This document shows, one piece after another, positions 46,157 through 55,521 of a stretch of DNA of 64,000 nt. The notes under the pieces were generated by a model. It was not told the origin of the DNA and did no database searches. It saw only the letters and a list, made by a program, of their open reading frames with translations. A program made the position numbers and the translations under genes. Position 1 is the first letter of the stretch; each line of letters opens with the position of its first letter. The stretch is from JBGTSJ01 sp041940305 (GTDB lineage: Bacteria > Planctomycetota > Planctomycetia > Planctomycetales > Planctomycetaceae), in NCBI GenBank assembly GCA_041940305.1, contig JBGTSJ010000004.1:248001-312000 (forward strand), in the 5' to 3' direction.

Positions 46157-47602
46157 TTATGCGAGGATGTCCTCGACCACGTTTCCATGAACGTCAGTGA
46201 GACGGAACTGCCGGCCTTTCGACTTGAATGTCAACTGTTCGTGATCGATGCCGAGGCAGTGCAGGATGGTTGCGTTGAGGTCGTGCACGTGGACCGGGTT
46301 TTCGACGACGTTGTAGGAGAACTCGTCGGTTGCGCCGTGCGTGATTCCCGCTTTGATTCCGCCGCCGGCCAGCCACATCGTGAAGCAGCGACCATGATGG
46401 TCGCGGCCGTAGTTATTCGGCTCCGGTTTCCCCTGGCTGTAGATGGTGCGCCCGAATTCGCCGCCCCAGACGATGAGCGTGTCTTCCAGCAGCCCGCGTT
46501 GTTTGAGGTCGCGAACGAAGGCTGCGCAGGCCCGGTCGACGTCGCCGCACTGTAGCCTGAGATCGCTCGGCAGGTTGTAATGCTGATCCCAGCCCCGGTG
46601 GTAGAGTTGGACAAAGCGGACGTCGCGCTCGAGCATCCGGCGGGCGAGGAGGCAGTTGGCGGCGAACGTGCCAGGCCGTCGGGCGTCTTCGCCATAGAGG
46701 TCAAACGTCTGTTCGGTTTCGTCGCCCATGTCCGTCAGATCGGGCACGGAGACCTGCATGCGGTGCGCCATCTCGAACTGAGCGATCCGAGTTTCGATTT
46801 CGGGGTCACCCACGACCTCGAACTGCTTCTGATTGAGACGCCGCAAGCCGTCGAGCATGCGGCGGCGAGTCTCGGCGGTGACGCCCGGCGGGTCGGTCAG
46901 ATACAGCACCGGGTCGCCGGACGACCGGAACGGAACTCCTTGATGGTTTGATGGCAGAAATGCGGAACCCCACAACCGAGCGTGCAGCGGGTCGTCGGGC
47001 CGGGCGGCGCTCCCACTGGAGATCAACACCACGAAAACCGGCAGGTTGCTGTTCTCGCTCCCGAGCCCATAGCTCACCCAGGCCCCCATGCTCGGTCGGC
47101 CGGGCTGCTGGTGTCCGGTCTGCAGGTAGGTGACGGCTGGATCATGGTTGATCGCCTCGGTGTGCATCGATTTGATGAAGCAGAGATCGTCTGCGACGGT
47201 CGACAGGTGCGGCAGCGCCTCGCTGATTGTGGCTCCCGACTCTCCGTGGCGGGAGAATGCAAAGAGCGATGGGGTGACGGGGAACGACTCCTGATTGGCG
47301 GTCATCCCGGTGAGACGCTGATTCATGCGAACCGAGTCGGGGAGTTCCATCCCCGCCCGATCTGCGAGCGCGGGCTTCTCGTCAAACAGGTCCATCTGCG
47401 ACGGCCCGCCGTGCATGAACAGGTAGACGATCCGTCTGGCACGCGGCGCAAAATGAGTTGGCGATCCGCTTGATTCGGCGTTCAGCAGCGACGCCAGCGC
47501 GATTGTGCCGATGCCGGCCGAAGACTGGGCGAGAAAGCTGCGACGGGAAAGGTGGGTGTGGTGCAGCGGCAATGTCATTGGACCCGGTGTCTTGTGATTC
47601 AT
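46157..47602 (-). CDS. DUF1501 Tat-exported protein
   Basis: 481 residues. Signal region LSRRSFLAQSSAGIGTIALA is twin-arginine. DUF1501 blocks: YLFMHGGPSQMDLFDEKP, ITHGATDEFSYNVVENP, VWGGEFGRTIYSQG, GRDHHGRCFTMWLAGGG and ILHCLGIDHEQLTF. It lies between a PSD1 gene (75 bases upstream) and a nitrilase gene. A second ATG at 47578 is possible. Paralogue of the protein at 31583, with a distinct middle section. Confidence 0.92.
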   Translation of the reverse strand: MNHKTPGPMTLPLHHTHLSRRSFLAQSSAGIGTIALASLLNAESSGSPTHFAPRARRIVYLFMHGGPSQMDLFDEKPALADRAGMELPDSVRMNQRLTGMTANQESFPVTPSLFAFSRHGESGATISEALPHLSTVADDLCFIKSMHTEAINHDPAVTYLQTGHQQPGRPSMGAWVSYGLGSENSNLPVFVVLISSGSAARPDDPLHARLWGSAFLPSNHQGVPFRSSGDPVLYLTDPPGVTAETRRRMLDGLRRLNQKQFEVVGDPEIETRIAQFEMAHRMQVSVPDLTDMGDETEQTFDLYGEDARRPGTFAANCLLARRMLERDVRFVQLYHRGWDQHYNLPSDLRLQCGDVDRACAAFVRDLKQRGLLEDTLIVWGGEFGRTIYSQGKPEPNNYGRDHHGRCFTMWLAGGGIKAGITHGATDEFSYNVVENPVHVHDLNATILHCLGIDHEQLTFKSKGRQFRLTDVHGNVVEDILA

Positions 47603-47677
47603 CGAGGTGCTCGTGAGAGCTTCGGAGCGGGGCTCATTGCGCCCTGGATCCCGCTGACGGCCACGATCTTGCCTCGG

Positions 47678-50600
47678 CTACGGTCGAGTCACTGTCTCAT
47701 CGAGGCAGAGGATCATGCTCGCGACTGTGGTCCATGCGGCCAGTTCAGCCGGGTTGAGGGATTCGTTTCGCGCGGATTCTCCGACGCTCAGCAGTCGCAG
47801 GGCGTCGCCAGGATTCTGGCTGAAGGTCTGGGCTTGCACTTTAAACTGCTCGATCAGGATCGCGGTCTCATCGGCATCCGGTCGGCGGGCGGTGGCTGCG
47901 CGGAAGGCGAAAGTCACTTTGTCTTCCGCGGTGTCGCCGGATTCCAGCAGCATGCGTTCGGCCAGTTTTCGCGACGCCTCGATAAACGTGGGATCGTTCA
48001 TCAGCACCAGCGCCTGCAGCGGGGTGTTTGTGCGAGACCGCTGCACGACGCAGGTCTCGCGGGTCGGCGCGTCAAAAACGAGCAGGTTGGGCGGGGGCGA
48101 CTGTCGCCTCCAGAAGGTGTAGAGGCTGCGTCGGAACAGCGCGGCGCCGGTCGCCGCAGCGTAACTCTTGTCGCTGTCGTAGCTGACATCTTCCCAAAGC
48201 CCGGCCGGCTGGTACGGTTTTACCGACGGCCCGCCGATCTGATCCACCAGTAGACCGCTGATCGCCAGTGCATTGTCCCGCAGGGTCTCGCCGTCCATCC
48301 GAAACCGCGGACCGCGTGCGAGGAGGCGATTCTCCCGATCCCGTTCCCACAATGCCGGTGGGCACTCGGACGACTGTCGATACGTGGCGGAGGTGACGAT
48401 CAGCTTGAGGATGTGCTGCAGGTCCCAGCCGCTCTCGATCAATTCCACTGCCAGCCAGTCGAGCAACTCGGGATGCGTCGGCCATTCCCCCTGAGTGCCA
48501 AAGTCGTCGGCCGTTCTCACGATGCCGGCGCCGAAGAGTTGCTGCCACAGTCGGTTGACGGTGACGCGCGCTGTGAGCGGATGGGCCGGGTCGACCAGCC
48601 ACTGCGCCAACGCCAGCCGGTTCTGATCGGGCGGCAACTCCGGCTGCAGCACCGGAGGAACCCCGGAATCGACTGCGTCGCCGTGCACATCATACTGCCC
48701 GCGCACCAGGACGAACGCTTCTCGCGGCTCGGCGGCCTCCTGCATGACCATCGTGGTCGGCATGGCGGCCTGCAACCTGCGCACGCGAGTGCGGAGGTCA
48801 TCCAGACGGCGAGACGTCTCAGCCAGCTCATCGGGCGCGACATGTTCGACGAACCAGGCCCGCAGCTGCTCGCTCTGCACCGTTGTCCGGGCTTCTTCCG
48901 AGCGTCCGACGACTCCCCGCAGGAACTGAGTCGTCGCCAGGTCGCCGACTTCGTCTGCGGATAATGCGCGATCGTAGAGGCGGACGTCGTCGATCATTCC
49001 GCTGTAGGAATCGCTGGCCTGTCTCCGGCCGAGACGGATCGGTTCTGCATTTCGGATCGAGCCAGTGAGGTTGTCCTGAGCAATTGTCACAGCCTGCGGC
49101 ACGCCATCCGCATACACCGTGACGCCCGCGGCGCCTCCGGATCCATCGTAGGTCACCGTGAGATGCACCCACCGTCCGGAAGGGACCGCATTCTGCGTTG
49201 CGACCTCAATCGCATTTCGATTCCAGCGATGGACGAGGCGGACAATCGCCTGCCCTTTGCGGAGCGTTACGTCGAATCCGCGCATGTCGTTGGCGTCGTC
49301 GGCCTTGGAAAGGACGCACCCGGCGCCCTTGGCGAAGATCCAGGTGGCGGCCGAGAACGCGCTGGTCCGCTCAAACTCGAAGTCGTCGTCGATTTCGAGA
49401 CAGGCGCCGTCCTGGAACTCCATCGCTCCGTTGACCATGCCTTCAACCGCAATGACGTCGCCGACGCTTCGTTCAGGATCGATCTCGTCCAGCGGAAAGT
49501 GCTGCACCAACCCCCCGGCGGCAGGCTCAGGCAGACTCTCTCGTATCGTCTGTTCCCATTCGGTCCGAGCGGCTGCAAGCTGCGCTTCGGTCTCTGCAAA
49601 ATCCGCTTCTGCGGTCGCCAGTTCTGCTTGCGTACGCTGGAGTTGTTGCTGCTGCTGCTCCGTGGCGACGGTCAATACGGGCGTCGAGTTGCCGCCGCTG
49701 CCGCTCAGGCCCCGCTCCGGGACGTTGTTGAAGAACGCAAAGAACCGGTAGAAGTCCCGTTGGGAAATCGGGTCGTACTTGTGATCGTGGCAGCGTGCAC
49801 ACGCGAGCGTCAGCCCCATCCAGACGGTAGAGGTCGTGTCGACGCGGTCGACGACGTATTCGACGCGGAATTCCTCTTCGATGATTCCCGTCTCGTTGTT
49901 GACCATATGGTTGCGGTTGAACCCCGTTGCGACCTGCTGGTCGATGGTCGCATCCGGAAGCAGGTCGCCGGCCAGCTGTTCGATGGTGAACCGATCGAAC
50001 GGCATGTTCTCGTTGAAGGCGTTGATCACCCAGTCCCGCCAGGGCCACATCGTGCGGTCCTCGTCGGTGAAGTAGCCGTTGGTGTCGGCGTATCGGGCGG
50101 CGTCGAGCCACACGACTGCCATGCGTTCGCCGTAATGCGGCGAGGCCAACAGCCTGTCAACGAGCCTGGAATAGGCAGCCTCGGAATCAATCTGCCAGTC
50201 CCGTTCAAAAGCATCAATCTCTCCGAGCGTGGGCGGCAGGCCGGTCAGGTCGATCGTCACGCGGCGAATGAGCGTAGAGGGCGACGCTTCGTCCGCGGGT
50301 TCAAGCCCTTCCGCCAGCAGGCGCTGCAGGACGAACCGATCGACAGGACTCTGCGCCCACTCGCGTCCTGGCGATTCCGGAGGGACGGGCCGCCGGGGCG
50401 CTACGAATGACCAGTGAGGCTCATAAACGGCTCCATCCGCAATCCATTGCCGGAGAATTTCGATTTCATGTGGCTCCAGCCGCTCATCGGGCGGCATGCG
50501 TTCGCTCTCGTCGTCAGAGGAGACTCGCCGCAGCAGTTCGCTTTCGTGGGGGTGCTTCGGGACGATCACCCGGCCGCTGTCCCGCTTCGCAGTCGCAATC

Positions 50601-50800
50601 TCCTCAACATCCAGACGCAGGTCCGCCTGCCGCGCGGCCTCGTCGGGGCCGTGACAGTGGAAGCAGTTGTCGGCCAGGATTGGACGGACGTCGCGGTTGT
50701 AAGACAGGTCCGAAGCGCAGAGCGAGGAGGCCTGCAGGTGGGCAACGACAGAAATGGACAGAACGCCAATCGTTCCGTTGAAGATCGATCCGGGATGCAT
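47678..50800 (-). CDS. PSCyt1/DUF1549/DUF1553 protein with inserted LamG domain
   Basis: 1040 residues from the ATG at 50800; the frame upstream is non-homologous. A short signal (IFNGTIGVLSISVVAHLQAS) precedes a cytochrome-like PSCyt1 domain with CFHCH (residue about 45). DUF1549 spans roughly 145-370 (ARCHDHKYDPISQ). Residues about 435-630 form a concanavalin/LamG jelly roll (LVQHFPLDEID, IDDVRLYDRALSADEV), followed by DUF1553 (LTARVTVNRLWQQLFGAG, RTNTPLQALVLMNDPTF). The LamG insert suggests glycan binding. First gene of an operon with DUF1501 and nitrilase. Confidence 0.92.
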   Translation of the reverse strand: MHPGSIFNGTIGVLSISVVAHLQASSLCASDLSYNRDVRPILADNCFHCHGPDEAARQADLRLDVEEIATAKRDSGRVIVPKHPHESELLRRVSSDDESERMPPDERLEPHEIEILRQWIADGAVYEPHWSFVAPRRPVPPESPGREWAQSPVDRFVLQRLLAEGLEPADEASPSTLIRRVTIDLTGLPPTLGEIDAFERDWQIDSEAAYSRLVDRLLASPHYGERMAVVWLDAARYADTNGYFTDEDRTMWPWRDWVINAFNENMPFDRFTIEQLAGDLLPDATIDQQVATGFNRNHMVNNETGIIEEEFRVEYVVDRVDTTSTVWMGLTLACARCHDHKYDPISQRDFYRFFAFFNNVPERGLSGSGGNSTPVLTVATEQQQQQLQRTQAELATAEADFAETEAQLAAARTEWEQTIRESLPEPAAGGLVQHFPLDEIDPERSVGDVIAVEGMVNGAMEFQDGACLEIDDDFEFERTSAFSAATWIFAKGAGCVLSKADDANDMRGFDVTLRKGQAIVRLVHRWNRNAIEVATQNAVPSGRWVHLTVTYDGSGGAAGVTVYADGVPQAVTIAQDNLTGSIRNAEPIRLGRRQASDSYSGMIDDVRLYDRALSADEVGDLATTQFLRGVVGRSEEARTTVQSEQLRAWFVEHVAPDELAETSRRLDDLRTRVRRLQAAMPTTMVMQEAAEPREAFVLVRGQYDVHGDAVDSGVPPVLQPELPPDQNRLALAQWLVDPAHPLTARVTVNRLWQQLFGAGIVRTADDFGTQGEWPTHPELLDWLAVELIESGWDLQHILKLIVTSATYRQSSECPPALWERDRENRLLARGPRFRMDGETLRDNALAISGLLVDQIGGPSVKPYQPAGLWEDVSYDSDKSYAAATGAALFRRSLYTFWRRQSPPPNLLVFDAPTRETCVVQRSRTNTPLQALVLMNDPTFIEASRKLAERMLLESGDTAEDKVTFAFRAATARRPDADETAILIEQFKVQAQTFSQNPGDALRLLSVGESARNESLNPAELAAWTTVASMILCLDETVTRP

Positions 50801-50927
50801 CGCTGTTTTTCCCCCACGCCCGGAAGACTGCTCCGATCGCCCGTCTGCTGAGCATTCAAAATAGCACGACGAGCGTTCCGCCGCGAATTGTCTCGAACTC
50901 CGGAGTTGATGGGCAGGAGGCGTCAAC

Positions 50928-51347
50928 ATGAATACGCGTGTGGATAAAAGATCTTCTGCAGATAAGGCCTTACAGGTCGAGGACTTCTTCGGGGCAGTCG
51001 TGGCATTCCTCGACTTCCATCCCGACCATATTGAGATCAGCCAATGCCTTGCCCGAGCCGTCACAGAGCACGCAACGCCAGTGGGCAGTGGGACGGTGGT
51101 CCCGGACGAGGCGGATTCCATGAAACAGCAGGCCGAAGCGGCCGTGATCGCATGGATGCGTCACATGGCGACCGGCTACGACGATATGGTCATTCCACGG
51201 GTGAAGGGCCAGCGAAGATCTGTGTGACGAATGCCGGCTCAACGCTCACACGACCTGCTGGAAGGCTATCATCATGGCGAAGCAAACAAGGAGAATGGCC
51301 CGCTGCGACGGGCGCTCGACCGAAATGGGGAGAGGAACCAGCCATGA
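50928..51347 (+). pseudogene. DUF2293-like gene with a stop codon and compensating frameshifts
   Basis: The reading VVAFLDFHPDHIEISQ, ARAVTEHATPVGSGTV, EAAVIAWMRHMATGYDDM and VIPRVKGQRRSV matches the DUF2293-type pattern known to me. After GSGTV the expected basic stretch is found in another frame (SRTRRIP), and the original frame resumes at KQQAEAAV, indicating two compensating indels. After RRSV a TGA (51225) stands where Arg is expected; RMPAQRSHDLLEGY then continues in frame, matching the family tail. The frame closes at 51347, overlapping the next start by four bases. Confidence 0.65.
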
Positions 51348-52135
51348 GACTATTCATCACACTTGCCGCTGCGCTATTTGCTGCTTCGTCGGTCTACGCC
51401 CAGGACTTCCACAACGTCACCTGTGAGGGGACGTATCAGCACCACCTTCAGGGCATCTGTGCCGACGGGGACGCCATCTACTGGTCCTTCACGACGACGC
51501 TCGTGAAGACGGATTCCAACGGCAAGCTCCTGAAGAAGGTGCCGGTGGCCAATCACCACGGCGATCTCTGTTACCACGATGGGAAACTCTACGTCGCCGT
51601 GAACCTTGGCAAGTTCAATGATCCGCAGGGCAACGCGGACTCGTGGATTTACGTCTACGACGCCGAGACTCTGGCCGAGTTGTCGCGGCACGAAACGCAG
51701 GAAGTCTTCCACGGCGCTGGCGGTATGGGCCTTCGTGATGACCACTTCTACGTCGTGGGTGGACTGCCCGATGGAGTCGAGGAGAATTACGTCTACGAGT
51801 ACGATGGCCAGTTCACGTTCGTCAGGAAGCACGTCGTCAACAGCGGCCACACGCATCTGGGAATCCAGACAGCCACGTTTGCCCATGACCGCTGGTGGTT
51901 TGGCTGTTATGGCGACCCGAAAGTCCTGATTGTCGCCGATGCCGATTTCCAAATGCAGGGTCGGTACGAGTTCGATTGCTCGCTGGGAATTGAAGGACTG
52001 CCCGAAGGCCGATTGCTGTCAGCAAGCGGTCGATGCGAGATGGACAAGGGCTGCACCGGGAGGGTACGAGTGGTCGTTCCTGATGAGACGAGTGGAGTGC
52101 GGTATCTGAATGCGGAAGGAAGCGAACAGAGATGA
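51344..52135 (+). CDS. Secreted hypothetical protein, possibly beta-propeller
   Basis: 263 residues; signal peptide MRLFITLAAALFAASSVYA with cleavage before QDF. The body has repeated beta-strand blocks of about 40-45 residues (GDAIYWSFTTTLVKTDSNGK, GKLYVAVNLGKF, SWIYVYDAETLAELSRHE, HFYVVGGLPDG, YVYEYDGQFTFVRKH), suggestive of a small propeller or strictosidine-synthase/SMP-30-like repeat. No catalytic motif recognised. Its stop overlaps the next start (ATGA), so it is coupled to the metallophosphoesterase. Confidence 0.7.
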   Translation: MRLFITLAAALFAASSVYAQDFHNVTCEGTYQHHLQGICADGDAIYWSFTTTLVKTDSNGKLLKKVPVANHHGDLCYHDGKLYVAVNLGKFNDPQGNADSWIYVYDAETLAELSRHETQEVFHGAGGMGLRDDHFYVVGGLPDGVEENYVYEYDGQFTFVRKHVVNSGHTHLGIQTATFAHDRWWFGCYGDPKVLIVADADFQMQGRYEFDCSLGIEGLPEGRLLSASGRCEMDKGCTGRVRVVVPDETSGVRYLNAEGSEQR

Positions 52136-53031
52136 CTGATGCCCAGAGCCACACCCGTCTCGGACGACGAGCCTTTCTCAAGCACGGGACGCTGGTGCTG
52201 ACGGCCGCTTCGGTCGGTTCATCGGTCCTGCTCGCCGAAGACGAAGCTCCACCACTCCGTGTGGGACTCGTCACCGACCTGCACTATGCCGACAAGACTC
52301 CCGCTGGAACGCGACATTACCGGGAGACGCTGGCCAAGCTCGAAGAAGCGGCCCAGACGTTTGAGCAGGCCGCCCCTGCATTTCTGGTCGAACTCGGTGA
52401 CTTCATCGATGCCGCCGACTCGGTGGACGTCGAGCAGCGTTACCTCAAGACGATCAATCGGCCGTTTTCGGCAATCTGCAAAGACCGGCACTACGTCTTG
52501 GGCAACCACTGCGTGGACACGCTGACGAAAGAGGAGTTTCTGGGCGGCGTCGAACAGGAACAGTCGTACTACTCGTTCGACCGCAGCGGCTTCCACTTCG
52601 TCGTACTGGATTCCTGCTTTCGCAGCGATGGCCAGCCGTATGGCCGCAAGAACTTTCAATGGACCGACGCGAATATTCCTGCCGCCGAACTCGACTGGCT
52701 GGAAGGCGATCTCACGGCCAACGACAAACCAGTGATCGTCTTTGCTCACCAGCGGCTGGACGTCACCAACAATCACGGCGTCAGGAACAATGCCGATGTG
52801 CGAAAGGTCCTCGAAGCCTCTGGCAGAGTGCTGGCCGTTCTGCAGGGACATAGTCACCAGAACGACCTGAAAGAGATCGGCGGCATTCACTACTGCACGA
52901 TGGTCGCAATGGTGGAAGGTTCGGGAGCAGAGAACAACGGCTACTCGCTTATGAGTGTTGAGGCGAACGGAACGATCCAACTCACCGGCTTTCGCAAGCA
53001 AGAATCTTACGACTGGGGCGGATCAGCCTGA
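52132..53031 (+). CDS. Tat-exported calcineurin-type metallophosphoesterase
   Basis: 299 residues. Tat signal GRRAFLKHGTLVLTAASVG. Metallophosphoesterase blocks with the metal ligands: RVGLVTDLHYAD, LVELGDFIDAAD, YVLGNHCVDT, VIVFAHQRLD and LQGHSHQND. The order D-x-H, GDxxD, GNH, H, GHxH is complete, so the enzyme should be active on a phosphoester outside the inner membrane. Coupled by ATGA to the secreted protein before it. Confidence 0.9.
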   Translation: MTDAQSHTRLGRRAFLKHGTLVLTAASVGSSVLLAEDEAPPLRVGLVTDLHYADKTPAGTRHYRETLAKLEEAAQTFEQAAPAFLVELGDFIDAADSVDVEQRYLKTINRPFSAICKDRHYVLGNHCVDTLTKEEFLGGVEQEQSYYSFDRSGFHFVVLDSCFRSDGQPYGRKNFQWTDANIPAAELDWLEGDLTANDKPVIVFAHQRLDVTNNHGVRNNADVRKVLEASGRVLAVLQGHSHQNDLKEIGGIHYCTMVAMVEGSGAENNGYSLMSVEANGTIQLTGFRKQESYDWGGSA

Positions 53032-53155
53032 AGGCAGGGCCGATGCGGCGTCGCCCCTCTCCGCCTCAGTCGCTGCTCGAGCAGCGCAGAGCTGTGGCTT
53101 CGGGGTGATTGGCGCATAATAGCTGCCCCAGCACTTCCCAACGCAGGAGACCGCC

Positions 53156-55129
53156 GTGCTGCTCGAGATCTCATTGGTCGCCTTAGTCTGCTCCGCTGCA
53201 CCGGCAGAGGACCTCAGCTGCCTTACGGATGATCCTGAAGCTGCGAACTTGTATGAGCAACTGCAGGTTCAGGCGTATGCGGCGCTCGACCGCCGGGCCG
53301 CCGGCTTCGAACAGCTGCGATCTCCTGACGAGATTCGGGCCTACCAGCAGCGGCAGCGGCAGTTCTTCATCGACCAGTTGGGCGGATTCCCCGAACGAAC
53401 GCCGCTGCACGACGAGGTGGTCGGGGCAATTGATTGCGACGGCTATTCGATCGAGAGAGTGATTTTCGAAAGTCAGCCGCACCACCACGTCACGGCCAAC
53501 TTGTATCTGCCCGATGGGGAAGGCCCGTTCCCGGGGGTCGTCGTCTCCAGCGGCCACAGCCGCACCGCCAAGACGGCCGAATACAATCAGCGGTTCGGGA
53601 TCATGTTTGCCCGCCACGGCATGGCGGCGCTGTGCTTCGACCCGATCGGACAGGGGGAGCGCTCACAGATCCTCGATGCTGATGGCCGGCCGCAGTTTTC
53701 CGGCACAACGACCGAGCACTTTCTGATCGGCGTGGGATCGATTCTCGTCGGGCGGAACACGGCGCGATACCGGATCTGGGACGCGATCCGCGCGATCGAC
53801 TACCTCGCTGCCCGTCCCGAGATTGATCCGCAACGGATCGGCTTCACCGGCTGTTCGGGCGGTGGGACGCTCACCAGCTACGTGATGGCCCTCGATGATC
53901 GGGTCGCGTGCGCGGCCCCGGCCTGTTATCTCACTACGTTCCGTCGGCTGATTGAGACGATCGGACCACAGGATGCCGAGCAGAACATCTTCGGACAGGT
54001 CGGCTACGGCCTGGAGCAGACGGACTACGTTCTGCTGCGAGCGCCGCGTCCTACGTTGATCAGCGCGACGACCGGCGATTTCTTCGATATCGCCGGCACC
54101 TGGGACACCTATCGGCAGGCCTCGCGGATATACGCGTACCTGGGTCGACCTGAGCAAGTTGATCTGGTCGAAGTCGAGGGGAAACACGGCGTGCAGCCGC
54201 AGAATCTGGCTGCCATCACGCAATGGATGCAGCGGTGGCTGCTGGATCGGGATGAACCGGTCGAAGTCGTGGATCTGCCGGTGCGGGCCGAATCCGAGTT
54301 AATGTGCACGGAATCCGGACAGGTGCTTCATCTGGGTGGCGAGCGATCAGTGTTTGATCTCAATGCTGATTACGAGGCCGAGCTCGCACAGCAGCGGCAG
54401 AGAGCGTGGGAGCAAACCCCACAAGTCGAAATCCTGGAGTCCGTTCGCGAACGGATCGGGGTGCGGCCGCTGGAGGAGCTGCCGGCGCCGATCTGGCGCG
54501 ACGCCGGGCGTGTGGACAGGGACGGCTACCACATCGACAAACTTGTCCTGCAGTCGGACACGCGGCAGTTGCCGGCACTGACGTTCCATCCGCCCAATCC
54601 GCAGGAGGAGGCCTACCTGTACCTGCACGACAGCGGCAAAGTCGGGGACTCGGAGCCCGGCGGCGAGATCGAGCAACTCGTCGAGCAGGGCTATGTCGTC
54701 GTCTCGGTCGACTTGCGGGGACAAGGGGAGACGGCGGCGGGAGAGCCGGACGAACTGCTGGGTGACTGGAAGACTTATTATCTCGCCTATCTGCTGGGGC
54801 AGCCGCTCCTTGGGCTGCATGTTGAGGACGCAATCACTGCCGGTCACTTCGTGGCCTATTATCAAACCAAGGAGCCGCGCAAGGTGCACCTTGTCGGTGT
54901 CAACCAGTCGGGGATCACTGCTCTTCACGCCGCTGCTCTTCGTCCCGACCTGTTTGAAACTGTCGCGTTGCGTGACACCCCGACGGACTGGTCGTCGCTC
55001 GTGTCCAACCCGATACCGAGAGGCCGCCTGAGCACCACCGTCCACGGCGCACTTCAGCTCTATGATCTGCCCGATCTGGCGCGCACCCTGCGACCAGACC
55101 AATTGCGTGTCGAAACGAGAGTACCCTGA
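53156..55129 (+). CDS. Large alpha/beta-hydrolase-family protein (acetyl-xylan-esterase/dienelactone-hydrolase-like)
   Basis: 657 residues. GTG start at 53156 with AGGAG 6 bases upstream. Signal-like N-terminus (LLEISLVALVCSAAPAEDLS). The first hydrolase domain (about 90-350) has HHHVTANLYLPDGEGPFPG, VVVSSGHSR, CFDPIGQGERS and the nucleophile elbow GFTGCSGGGT with Ser in GCSGG. A second hydrolase-like half (about 440-640) has VVSVDLRGQGETAAG and LVGVNQSGIT. It is a planctomycete type of secreted esterase or peptidase-like protein; substrate unknown. The C-terminus (LRPDQLRVETRVP) ends abruptly and may be shortened. Confidence 0.78.
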   Translation: MLLEISLVALVCSAAPAEDLSCLTDDPEAANLYEQLQVQAYAALDRRAAGFEQLRSPDEIRAYQQRQRQFFIDQLGGFPERTPLHDEVVGAIDCDGYSIERVIFESQPHHHVTANLYLPDGEGPFPGVVVSSGHSRTAKTAEYNQRFGIMFARHGMAALCFDPIGQGERSQILDADGRPQFSGTTTEHFLIGVGSILVGRNTARYRIWDAIRAIDYLAARPEIDPQRIGFTGCSGGGTLTSYVMALDDRVACAAPACYLTTFRRLIETIGPQDAEQNIFGQVGYGLEQTDYVLLRAPRPTLISATTGDFFDIAGTWDTYRQASRIYAYLGRPEQVDLVEVEGKHGVQPQNLAAITQWMQRWLLDRDEPVEVVDLPVRAESELMCTESGQVLHLGGERSVFDLNADYEAELAQQRQRAWEQTPQVEILESVRERIGVRPLEELPAPIWRDAGRVDRDGYHIDKLVLQSDTRQLPALTFHPPNPQEEAYLYLHDSGKVGDSEPGGEIEQLVEQGYVVVSVDLRGQGETAAGEPDELLGDWKTYYLAYLLGQPLLGLHVEDAITAGHFVAYYQTKEPRKVHLVGVNQSGITALHAAALRPDLFETVALRDTPTDWSSLVSNPIPRGRLSTTVHGALQLYDLPDLARTLRPDQLRVETRVP

Positions 55130-55521
55130 CGTCCGTGGCGAAAACGCCGAATCGCACCTCAGCCAGTCGGCGAAAGCAACCGAGCGGTTCCTGACACGCC
55201 TTGCAACGTTCGCGGTGCGTCTGTCGAGAGGCTCTTTCAAAACTTCTCGCGAAAACCGAACAGGGCGGCGAATAGAGCGTAGCCCAGACGTACCGCTGAC
55301 AGGCAACTTTGCGGAGCGCGTAGCGGCCGTCGCTGTGCAGCCAGGTGTTAGTTCGCTTGACGCGACAGCAGTGTCGGCGGCGACGCCGTGGGCAGTCGTC
55401 CTGCGTGGCAACGGAACGAGGCGGGCCGACGGCTGACTCCTCATTCTTCGGAACGCCTGATATTGTGCGACCTGAACGCTCGATTCCCGAGCCTTCCGGC
55501 TGACCGGCGGAACGTCATTGC
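55130..55521. other. 392-base intergenic stretch upstream of lanM
   Basis: No gene recognised. Presumably holds the lanM promoter, but no confident -35/-10 pair was found. The small open frames across it have random composition. Confidence 0.45.

Noticed and set aside
50970..51242. A minus-strand 90-codon frame with CxxC-like motifs (CVLCDGSG, ECHDC)
   Set aside because: The plus strand shows DUF2293-type family sequence over the same bases, including in shifted frames; the Cys pattern is likely chance.
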